From Methanomethylovorans sp. PtaU1.Bin073 (lineage in GTDB: Archaea; Halobacteriota; Methanosarcinia; Methanosarcinales; Methanosarcinaceae), in assembly GCA_002067265.1 (NCBI GenBank), contig MVQW01000276.1, positions 1 to 5,085 on the forward strand: DNA of 5,085 nt, read 5' to 3'. The position numbers and the translations under genes were made by a program. Of the stretch, positions 1-4,658 are shown piece after piece. The notes beneath the pieces were generated by a model, which did no database searches, was not told where the DNA came from, and saw only the letters and a program-made list of their open reading frames with translations. Position 1 is the first letter of the stretch; every line of letters begins with the position of its first letter.

Positions 1-603
1 TTTGAAGGTATTCTTATAGGAGGTCCTTCTCCGACCAAGGAAGAGTTCGAATCAGGAGAGTTCCTGCATCATGAACTTCAGAAAAAGGTACTTGGTCTTT
101 TCGATGTTGCATATACCGATGAATCCGGCCTTCCGGAACTGGTTAATGCAGCAAGTGAGAAACTTTCGGATATCGATCTTATTGCAGAAAAAAAGCTCAT
201 TCAGCGTTTTTTCACAGAATTAGTATCAGATTCTGGCAAAGCAGCTTATGGAGAAGAATCTGTAAGAGGGAATCTTCATATTGGTGCAGTGGAAGTCCTT
301 CTGATATCTGAGGATCTCAGAGCAGAAAGAATAACAGTACGATGTCCAAATGGAGACCATGAGGCAAAGCTTACAAAAGCCTTCAAACCCGGAGAGGACA
401 ATTTTGCCCCAGGGCCTTGTCCAGTTTGTGGTTACTCCATGGAAGTTGTAGAAAAAGTGGATATTGTAGACGAACTTTCTGAAATGGCTGATCAGATGAA
501 CACCCAGGTAGAATTCATTTCAACTGATTTTGATGAAGGTTCACAACTTATGAACGCTTTTGGCGGTCTGGTTGCTATATTGAGGTTCAGCACGGGTATG
601 TAA
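1..603 (+). CDS. prf1: Peptide chain release factor aRF1, C-terminal half (5' end outside window)
   Basis: Archaeal class-1 release factor, which recognises all three stop codons in the ribosomal A site and triggers peptide release in the cytoplasm. The frame is open from base 1 and encodes 200 residues ending at TAA. The family is about 410-420 residues, so the NIKS stop-recognition domain and the GGQ loop lie upstream of the window. Visible here are the end of domain 2 (FEGILIGGPSPTKEEF, residues 1-16) and domain 3, which ends in the family signature VEFISTDFDEGSQLMNAFGG followed by ILRF near the C-terminus. The domain-3 minidomain keeps a CPVC pair (window residues 140-143), but the first pair reads CPNG (115-118), so one of the usual four zinc-ligand cysteines is missing. 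The first ATG inside the frame (289) is not the real start, because the homologous protein continues upstream without a break. argS follows after 13 bases. Confidence 0.95.
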   Translation, partial: FEGILIGGPSPTKEEFESGEFLHHELQKKVLGLFDVAYTDESGLPELVNAASEKLSDIDLIAEKKLIQRFFTELVSDSGKAAYGEESVRGNLHIGAVEVLLISEDLRAERITVRCPNGDHEAKLTKAFKPGEDNFAPGPCPVCGYSMEVVEKVDIVDELSEMADQMNTQVEFISTDFDEGSQLMNAFGGLVAILRFSTGM

Positions 604-607
604 AACG

Positions 608-613
608 GGTGAT
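608..613 (+). promoter_or_regulatory. Ribosome binding site of argS
   Basis: GGTGAT is complementary to the AUCACC at the 3' end of archaeal 16S rRNA and ends three bases before the argS ATG. It lies in the 13-base gap after prf1, which fits translation of argS from a shared transcript. The same core and spacing recur before the GTG of the - strand gene at 2673. Confidence 0.75.
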
Positions 614-616
614 ATA

Positions 617-2320
617 ATGTATCTGGATTTCAGAAAACAGGTTGAAACATTATTAAATGAGACTATTTCCCAGCTTGGGATTGAAGCTGCAGACCTTGAT
701 CTTGAGCCATCAAAGCATGCAGATCTTGCTTCAAAAGTTGCTTTCAGGATCGCATCCAGGGAAAAGAAGAATCCCAAAGAGTTAGCAGAAACAATAGTTA
801 AAACTGCTAATGTGGAGAAGTTTCCTCTGATAGGCGAAATGAAGGCTATGGGTCCCTATATTAATATTAACACTTCCAGAAACTATATTGAAGAAACTTT
901 TTCAAGGATAAGGTCTGAAGGCACGTCATTTGGAGGAGGTTTCTGTGAAGGTAAGATCCTTCTTGAACATACTTCTGCAAATCCAAATGGGCCATTACAT
1001 GTGGGTCATATCAGAAACTCAGTCATTGGTGACACTCTGGTGCGCATTCTCAGAAAAGCCGGTTACAATGTTGAGACCCAGTACTATGTAAATGACATGG
1101 GTCGTCAGATAGCTATTGTTTCCTGGGCTCTTTCTCATTTTGATTTTGATACATCAAAAAAATCAGACCACTCTATAGCAGATGTTTATATTAAGGCCAA
1201 TGCTAAGCTTGGGGAAGAACCTGAAAAAGTAGCAGAGATCGACAGACTTATGCAGCTTGTGGAAAAAGGGGATGATGCTACAATAAAAAGCTTCAGTGAA
1301 GCTGTCTATCTTGCACTCGATGGTATAAAAGAAACTCTTTTGCGCATGAACATATACCATGATAGTTTCCCTTACGAATCCACTTTTGTAAGGTCAGGTG
1401 CTGTTACAAGAATAATTGAGGAGATTAAAGCTACAGGTCGTACGAAGGTCGATGATGGTGCCCTTATGTTGGATCTGGAGGATTACGGTTTTGAGAAGAA
1501 ACTGGTGGTACAGCGATCAGATGGAACATCTCTGTACACTACTAGAGATCTGGCATACCATGAGTGGAAAGGTGAAAGAGCTGATCGCATGATCGATATT
1601 CTGGGAGCTGACCACAAGCTTATTTCAGGTCAGTTAAAGGCAACTCTGAATCTTCTGGGAAAACCTGAACCTGAAGTTGTAATATTTGAGTTTGTTTCTT
1701 TGCCTGAAGGCTCTATGAGCACCAGAAGAGGCAAGTTCATTTCCGCAGATGAATTATTGGACCAGGTGGAAGAACAGGCTTTTGTGGAAGTTGATATGCG
1801 AAGGCCAGATATGCCTGAGGATTTCAAACAAAAAGTAGCCAGAATGGTCGGCATTGGTGCTGTCAGATATGATGTTATCAGAGTTTCACCGGAGAAATCT
1901 ACGGTTTTCAACTGGAAAGAGGCTCTTGATTTTGAGAAACAAGGTGCTCCATTTATCCAGTATTCACATGCCAGAGCATGCAGTATACTGAAGAAAGCTC
2001 AGGAAGAAGGAGTCTGGAACGAGGCTTTTGAAATGGATCCTTCACTACTTGTGGAGGATACTGAAGTGGACTTGATCAAGAAAATGGCTGCTTTTGACAG
2101 CATTATAGAGCAGTGTGCAAGGGAGTTAAAACCACATACATTAGCTATCTACTCAAGAGAGCTTGCAGAAGCTTTCAACCAGTTCTACCGCTTCGTACCC
2201 GTAATTAGCATCGATGACGAAAAACTGAGAGCTACAAGGCTTGGACTTGTGGACTGTGCACGCATCACGTTGGCAATTTCATTAGAGACCCTGGGCATAG
2301 ATGCTCCAGAGTCTATGTGA
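617..2320 (+). CDS. argS: Arginyl-tRNA synthetase (class I)
   Basis: Charges tRNA-Arg with arginine using ATP, in the cytoplasm. The 567 residues match the usual family length of about 550-590, so the gene is complete. In order: an N-terminal additional domain (about residues 1-90); the Rossmann catalytic core with the HIGH-box equivalent HVGH at residues 128-131 inside the ArgRS stretch TSANPNGPLHVGHIRNS; a KMSKS-loop equivalent MSTRRGKF at 367-374; and the helical anticodon-binding DALR domain from about residue 446 (FIQYSHAR) to the end, including LAEAFNQFYR. The C-terminus reads LGIDAPESM, where most family members end PERM, so Ser replaces Arg near the last residue. The start is fixed by a GGTGAT site three bases upstream. 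It follows prf1 by 13 bases and is probably in one operon with it. No promoter is visible in the gap. Its stop lies 5 bases from the stop of the convergent gene. Confidence 0.97.
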   Translation: MYLDFRKQVETLLNETISQLGIEAADLDLEPSKHADLASKVAFRIASREKKNPKELAETIVKTANVEKFPLIGEMKAMGPYININTSRNYIEETFSRIRSEGTSFGGGFCEGKILLEHTSANPNGPLHVGHIRNSVIGDTLVRILRKAGYNVETQYYVNDMGRQIAIVSWALSHFDFDTSKKSDHSIADVYIKANAKLGEEPEKVAEIDRLMQLVEKGDDATIKSFSEAVYLALDGIKETLLRMNIYHDSFPYESTFVRSGAVTRIIEEIKATGRTKVDDGALMLDLEDYGFEKKLVVQRSDGTSLYTTRDLAYHEWKGERADRMIDILGADHKLISGQLKATLNLLGKPEPEVVIFEFVSLPEGSMSTRRGKFISADELLDQVEEQAFVEVDMRRPDMPEDFKQKVARMVGIGAVRYDVIRVSPEKSTVFNWKEALDFEKQGAPFIQYSHARACSILKKAQEEGVWNEAFEMDPSLLVEDTEVDLIKKMAAFDSIIEQCARELKPHTLAIYSRELAEAFNQFYRFVPVISIDDEKLRATRLGLVDCARITLAISLETLGIDAPESM

Positions 2321-2325
2321 AATTT

Positions 2326-2673
2326 TTACAGTGCATAGGACACACTGTTTTCTTTCAGGCTTTCCAGTGTAAAATTGAAAAGCAGCAGCAGATTTCCCTC
2401 AAGGAAAAAAATAGTGCTGTTGCTGCGATCCTTTTTTGATGCAAATAGTACAGTGAATTCCAAGTCTCTTTCTGCTGCCATTTTCACATTGAGATAAGGA
2501 TTTTCAGATACAGCAGTCTCTCCCCACACAATTTTTTCAAGATTTATTATATCAAGATACTTCTCTGTCCAGTTCATGAGGGCATCAGTATACTTTTCTG
2601 AGAATCCCATGTTGTTAATTAAACAAGAGGCGTGTTCTTTGTTATCCATACATATTGTAGCAGAGCATGCCAC
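2326..2673 (-). CDS. Small uncharacterised protein, GTG start
   Basis: I do not recognise this 115-residue protein. It reads as a mixed alpha/beta soluble protein with no clear membrane segment or signal peptide: a charged N-terminal half (KYTDALMNWTEKYLDIINLEK) and a more hydrophobic, probably beta-rich C-terminal half (DLEFTVLFASKK, then NSTIFFLEGNLLLLFNF). Its only three cysteines (positions 3, 8 and 17) all fall in the first 17 residues. The start is GTG at 2673, chosen because GGTGAT ends three bases upstream, exactly the argS arrangement. An ATG at 2675 overlaps it in another frame, and an in-frame ATG at 2649 would give 107 residues. The stop is TAA. The TATA-like repeats at 2728-2758 lie at a suitable distance for a promoter. 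It converges on argS and diverges from msrB, so it is probably transcribed alone. That it is a real gene rests on the ribosome binding site, promoter-like sequence and length, not on homology. Confidence 0.6.
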   Translation of the reverse strand: MACSATICMDNKEHASCLINNMGFSEKYTDALMNWTEKYLDIINLEKIVWGETAVSENPYLNVKMAAERDLEFTVLFASKKDRSNSTIFFLEGNLLLLFNFTLESLKENSVSYAL

Positions 2674-2676
2674 ATT

Positions 2677-2682
2677 ATCACC
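2677..2682 (-). promoter_or_regulatory. Ribosome binding site deciding the GTG start at 2673
   Basis: On the - strand, GGTGAT followed by AAT and then GTG mirrors the GGTGAT-ATA-ATG of argS in both core and spacing. It supports GTG at 2673 over the in-frame ATG at 2649, which has no such motif before it. Confidence 0.6.
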
Positions 2683-2727
2683 CCTGATCCGATGGATAAT
2701 TCCCTACCATCTTATCTGGCCTGATAC

Positions 2728-2758
2728 TATTTATATTTATTATATTATTTATATTTAT
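2728..2758. repeat. Tandem 13-base AT repeat, probable TATA-box region of a divergent promoter
   Basis: TATTTATATTTAT occurs exactly twice, at 2728-2740 and 2746-2758, a period of 18 bases. On the - strand each copy reads ATAAATATAAATA, a good archaeal TATA-like element. The proximal copy would place transcription start near 2705, giving a leader of about 30 bases that carries the ribosome binding site of the gene at 2673. On the + strand the same bases contain TTTATATT, also TATA-like, but about 150 bases from msrB. The repeat is seen directly; promoter function is inferred. Confidence 0.4.
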
Positions 2759-2817
2759 AGAGTATTTTTATCTGGTACGCACTAGGTATTTCAAATTTTA
2801 CTGATCAATCCGTAAAC

Positions 2818-2846
2818 TATTTAATTTAGAATCTCTCAAACTTGAG
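2818..2846 (+). promoter_or_regulatory. Possible msrB promoter with operator-like inverted repeat
   Basis: The AT-rich element TATTTAATTT (about 2819-2828) could serve as a TATA box, placing transcription start near 2850. Just downstream, CTCAA and TTGAG (2835-2839 and 2842-2846) form a short inverted repeat with a two-base spacer. That lies between the presumed TATA box and start site, a common place for an archaeal repressor to bind. Both assignments are inferences from position and composition; other T/A-rich stretches such as 2855-2863 are alternatives. Confidence 0.3.
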
Positions 2847-2859
2847 TAAGGGTATCTTT

Positions 2860-2890
2860 ATTTCAAGGGTTTTGATTCATATCTTGAAAT
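2860..2890. repeat. 8-base inverted repeat in the msrB leader
   Basis: ATTTCAAG (2860-2867) and CTTGAAAT (2883-2890) are perfect reverse complements separated by 15 bases. The right arm ends just before the msrB ribosome binding site (2895-2903). It could be a protein-binding site sharing the CAAG/CTTG core with the inverted repeat at 2835-2846, or a leader hairpin affecting msrB translation. The repeat is directly visible; its role is unknown. Confidence 0.45.
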
Positions 2891-2894
2891 ATGA

Positions 2895-2903
2895 GGGAGG
2901 GGG
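2895..2903 (+). promoter_or_regulatory. Ribosome binding site of msrB
   Basis: The purine run GGGAGGGGG contains a GGAGG core eight bases before the ATG at 2909. It rules against the upstream in-frame ATG at 2891, which would lie before this site and has no such site of its own. Confidence 0.75.
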
Positions 2904-2908
2904 ACAAT

Positions 2909-3307
2909 ATGTCATCATTTGTAAAAATACAGGAGCAGGAATGGAAGAAAATCCTAACCCCACAGCAATACTATGTTCTTCGGGAAAAGGGAACTGAACC
3001 TGCTTTTACTGGAAAATATTACCAAAATAAAAAGAAAGGTATCTATCTATGTGCCGCTTGTGGACAGGAACTGTTTAATTCAAATACAAAGTTTGACTCT
3101 GGTACTGGCTGGCCAAGTTTCTGGGCTCCAATATCTGAGGATAAAGTGGTCAGAAAAACCGATAATAGTTATGCAATGCAGAGGACAGAAGTACTTTGCA
3201 GCAGGTGTGGAAGCCATCTTGGGCATGTTTTTGATGATGGACCTGCACCTACAGGTGAAAGATTCTGTATGAATTCGATCTCATTGGATTTCGAGGAAGA
3301 GACATGA
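2909..3307 (+). CDS. msrB: Peptide-methionine (R)-S-oxide reductase MsrB, one-cysteine type
   Basis: Reduces the R epimer of methionine sulfoxide in proteins, repairing oxidative damage in the cytoplasm. The 132 residues form a single full SelR/MsrB domain. Visible motifs: zinc ligands CAAC (C48, C51) and CSRC (C97, C100); substrate-pocket signature GTGWPSF (65-71, with W68); HLGHVF (103-108); and the catalytic GERFCMNS with C120 and N122. The position that holds the resolving cysteine in E. coli-type enzymes (CGWPSF) is Thr66 here. The only five cysteines are the four zinc ligands and C120, so no internal disulfide partner exists and reduction probably comes directly from a thioredoxin-like partner. 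The start at 2909 is set by GGAGG eight bases upstream; an upstream ATG (2891) would add six residues but precedes that site. The WD40 gene begins 32 bases after the stop and is probably co-transcribed. Confidence 0.95.
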   Translation: MSSFVKIQEQEWKKILTPQQYYVLREKGTEPAFTGKYYQNKKKGIYLCAACGQELFNSNTKFDSGTGWPSFWAPISEDKVVRKTDNSYAMQRTEVLCSRCGSHLGHVFDDGPAPTGERFCMNSISLDFEEET

Positions 3308-3329
3308 TATCAGAATGCTTTCTACTTCC

Positions 3330-3336
3330 GGGAGAG
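3330..3336 (+). promoter_or_regulatory. Ribosome binding site deciding the WD40 start
   Basis: GGGAGAG ends three bases before the ATG at 3340. The upstream in-frame ATG at 3304 overlaps the msrB stop (ATGA) and would add 12 residues unrelated to the propeller fold, so 3340 is preferred. Coupled initiation at 3304 cannot be excluded. Confidence 0.55.
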
Positions 3337-3339
3337 AAT

Positions 3340-4224
3340 ATGGAAAACGATTACATAAGATTCCACGCTCACAAAGGTCATGCTAACAATATAACTTTCC
3401 TGAATGCTGGAAGAAAGGCTTTGTCTTCTGGTATGGATGGATTCATGAAACTCTGGTCGGTGCCTTCTTGGGAATTGATAAAAGAGTTCAAAGGTCATAC
3501 TAAAAGTGTGAACAGTATTTCATTTTTCCGTAATCTGAATATCATTGCTACAGGCTCATCCGATCATACTATCAGGCTTTGGTCTTATCCTGCCTGTCTT
3601 CCTCTGGAAGTTCTCGCAGGACATAGCAATGTTGTGTCATCTGTATGTATTTCCCCAGATGGAAAATTGCTTGCTTCGGGTTCTTATGATGGAACCATAA
3701 GATTATGGGCGTTGAAAGATGGTAAAGAATTTTTAGTTTTGGAAGGAAGTCCGGATGCTATTTCATGTGTTCTTTTTACTCCCGATGGCAAACAAGTACT
3801 AAGTGGTGGTGTAGGTGGAGATATATATGTCTGGTCTTCATCTGATGGTAGACTTGAACAGAAATTAAGAGGCCATGATGTTGCCTTGATGTCCATGGTA
3901 GTGACTCCTGACAGAAAGCATCTTATTAGTTCAGGATATGAGCGAAAGCTGCGCATCTGGTCATTGAAAGACCTTAAAGAAGAGCGTTCTATAGAACTTG
4001 ATGGCACAGGTCATTTCCCTCTTGCAGTTTCTTCCAATGGAAAAACATTTGCTGTAGGCATGGATTATGACATTGTTCTCTATGATTTTGATTCTGGAAA
4101 AAGTGTATCAAATATACCTCTTATGGTCAAAGGCGTATACAGTATGGCTTTTTCACCCAATGGGCGTTATCTAGTTGCTGCAACAGCAGATGGTCGGCTG
4201 AACATGTGGGACTTGGAAAAATGA
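3340..4224 (+). CDS. WD40-repeat protein, complete seven-bladed beta-propeller
   Basis: A 294-residue cytoplasmic protein made entirely of WD40 repeats, with no signal peptide, membrane segment or fused enzymatic domain. Blade ends fall at residues 38-39 (LW), 80-81 (LW), 122-123 (LW), 164-165 (VW), 206-207 (IW), 247-248 (LY) and 289-290 (MW), a period of 41-42 residues. GH dipeptides open most blades (13-14, 52-53, 94-95, 178-179, 224-225). Typical inner strands are visible, for example SPDGKLLASGSYDGTIRLW in blade 3 and SPNGRYLVAATADGRLNMW in blade 7. Blades 4, 6 and 7 are the most diverged, lacking GH or the terminal W. Seven blades close one propeller, so the protein is complete. Such proteins act as binding platforms; the partner is unknown. 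Its position 32 bases after msrB suggests co-expression, perhaps tied to oxidative-damage repair, but that is inference. The alternative start at 3304 gives 306 residues. Confidence 0.93.
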   Translation: MENDYIRFHAHKGHANNITFLNAGRKALSSGMDGFMKLWSVPSWELIKEFKGHTKSVNSISFFRNLNIIATGSSDHTIRLWSYPACLPLEVLAGHSNVVSSVCISPDGKLLASGSYDGTIRLWALKDGKEFLVLEGSPDAISCVLFTPDGKQVLSGGVGGDIYVWSSSDGRLEQKLRGHDVALMSMVVTPDRKHLISSGYERKLRIWSLKDLKEERSIELDGTGHFPLAVSSNGKTFAVGMDYDIVLYDFDSGKSVSNIPLMVKGVYSMAFSPNGRYLVAATADGRLNMWDLEK

Positions 4225-4246
4225 GACATGTTCAAGATATATTATA

Positions 4247-4254
4247 TTCTTTTT
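4247..4254 (+). terminator. T-rich stretch, possible terminator of the msrB-WD40 transcript
   Basis: TTCTTTTT lies 23 bases after the WD40 stop codon. Archaeal RNA polymerase commonly terminates at oligo-T tracts without a hairpin, so this is a reasonable 3' end for the operon. The tract is short and interrupted by one C, so confidence is low. Confidence 0.35.
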
Positions 4255-4265
4255 CAGGATACTAC

Positions 4266-4322
4266 TATTTTAGTAAAATAATACATATATATCTATATAT
4301 GTTAAATTGCAATTTATAAATT
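4266..4322. repeat. Cluster of four AT-rich palindromes before the DUF1294 gene
   Basis: Four perfect-arm inverted repeats lie end to end: TATTTT-AGT-AAAATA (4266-4280); ACATATATA-TC-TATATATGT (4283-4302, nine-base arms); TAAATTGCAATTTA (4303-4316, no spacer); and AATTTATAAATT (4311-4322, no spacer, overlapping the previous one). They fill almost all of the space between the WD40 transcript's presumed end and the next start codon. AT richness raises the chance of palindromes, but the 20-base and 14-base ones are notable. They may be operators, or simply promoter DNA of low complexity. Confidence 0.5.
4285..4300 (+). promoter_or_regulatory. Probable TATA box of the DUF1294 gene (leaderless transcript)
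   Basis: The run of alternating A and T (ATATATATCTATATAT) is centred roughly 30 bases before the ATG at 4326, with TATATAT at 4294-4300. Since archaeal TATA boxes sit about 25-30 bases before the transcription start, the message would begin at or within a few bases of the start codon. This agrees with the absence of a ribosome binding site. It coincides with the largest palindrome. Confidence 0.4.
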
Positions 4323-4325
4323 AAT

Positions 4326-4622
4326 ATGCAATCAGGATATTTTTTGACTAATTATTTTCTTGGATATATCGTAGTTGTTAATATCATATCATTCAGCCTT
4401 ATGGGTTTGGATAAAAAGAAAGCTACCCGTAAAAAACATAGAATACCTGAAAAACATCTATTCATATGGGCAATTGTAGGTGGAAGTTTAGGGGGTGTTT
4501 TAGGAATGAAGATCTTCCAGCATAAAACGAAGCACCCTCAATTTAAATATGGTTTTCCCTTTATCCTGCTGACCCATTTAATACTAGTTGTGTTATGGTC
4601 AGGGATTTTACCTTTACCTTGA
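4326..4622 (+). CDS. DUF1294 family small membrane protein
   Basis: A 98-residue integral membrane protein of the DUF1294 family, whose function is unknown. The family pattern is visible: a first membrane segment at about residues 7-26; the basic loop GLDKKKATRKKHRIPE (27-42) with its DK and RIPE signatures; the glycine-rich second hydrophobic segment VGGSLGGVLGM (51-61); the motif FQHKTKHPQF (64-73); and a last membrane segment at about 77-94. The basic loop after the first segment suggests it faces the cytoplasm. Length is normal for the family. The start is constrained: an in-frame TAA lies at 4317-4319, and the next Met (residue 26) would remove the first membrane segment. No Shine-Dalgarno site precedes the ATG, so leaderless initiation is likely. 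It is separated from the WD40 gene by 101 bases with its own promoter-like sequence, and converges on the gene at 4641. Confidence 0.88.
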   Translation: MQSGYFLTNYFLGYIVVVNIISFSLMGLDKKKATRKKHRIPEKHLFIWAIVGGSLGGVLGMKIFQHKTKHPQFKYGFPFILLTHLILVVLWSGILPLP

Positions 4623-4658
4623 AAGATGGAAGAGGGGTTTTTAGAAACCTAATCTTTC
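4621..4658. terminator. Nested inverted repeat between convergent genes, possible bidirectional terminator
   Basis: GAAAGAT (4621-4627) pairs with ATCTTTC (4652-4658). Inside it, GGTTT (4636-4640) pairs with AAACC (4645-4649) around a four-base loop. The structure spans both stop codons (TGA 4620-4622 and TAA 4643-4641 on the other strand) and is followed on the + strand by the T-rich TTTCTTTT (4661-4668). It could end transcripts from both sides. Hairpin terminators are not the rule in archaea, so the role is an inference. Confidence 0.35.

Noticed and set aside
289..603. A 104-residue frame beginning with ATG at 289
   Set aside because: It is the in-frame C-terminal part of aRF1; the homologous sequence continues upstream to base 1, so 289 is an internal methionine.
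1163..1911. Two - strand open frames within argS (1163-1360 and 1630-1911)
   Set aside because: They are antisense to conserved ArgRS coding sequence, have no recognisable motifs, and are expected by chance.
2313..2338. CTATG...CATAG inverted repeat at the argS end as a terminator hairpin
   Set aside because: The arms are only five bases and the inner pairing needs a wobble and a very tight loop; too weak to list as a feature.
2576..2785. A 69-residue + strand frame
   Set aside because: It lies antisense to the 5' part of the - strand gene, then runs through the AT-rich repeat giving low-complexity YIYYIIYIYR; it has no convincing ribosome binding site.
2973..3272. A 99-residue frame within msrB
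   Set aside because: It is a shifted frame inside a clearly conserved MsrB domain, with no family pattern of its own.
3304..3339. ATG at 3304 overlapping the msrB stop as the WD40 start
   Set aside because: The added 12 residues do not belong to the propeller, and GGGAGAG three bases before the ATG at 3340 is the better initiation site; kept only as an alternative.
3684..4007. A 107-residue - strand frame within the WD40 gene
   Set aside because: The repeat structure of the WD40 protein on the + strand explains the sequence; the antisense product is serine/proline-rich without motif.
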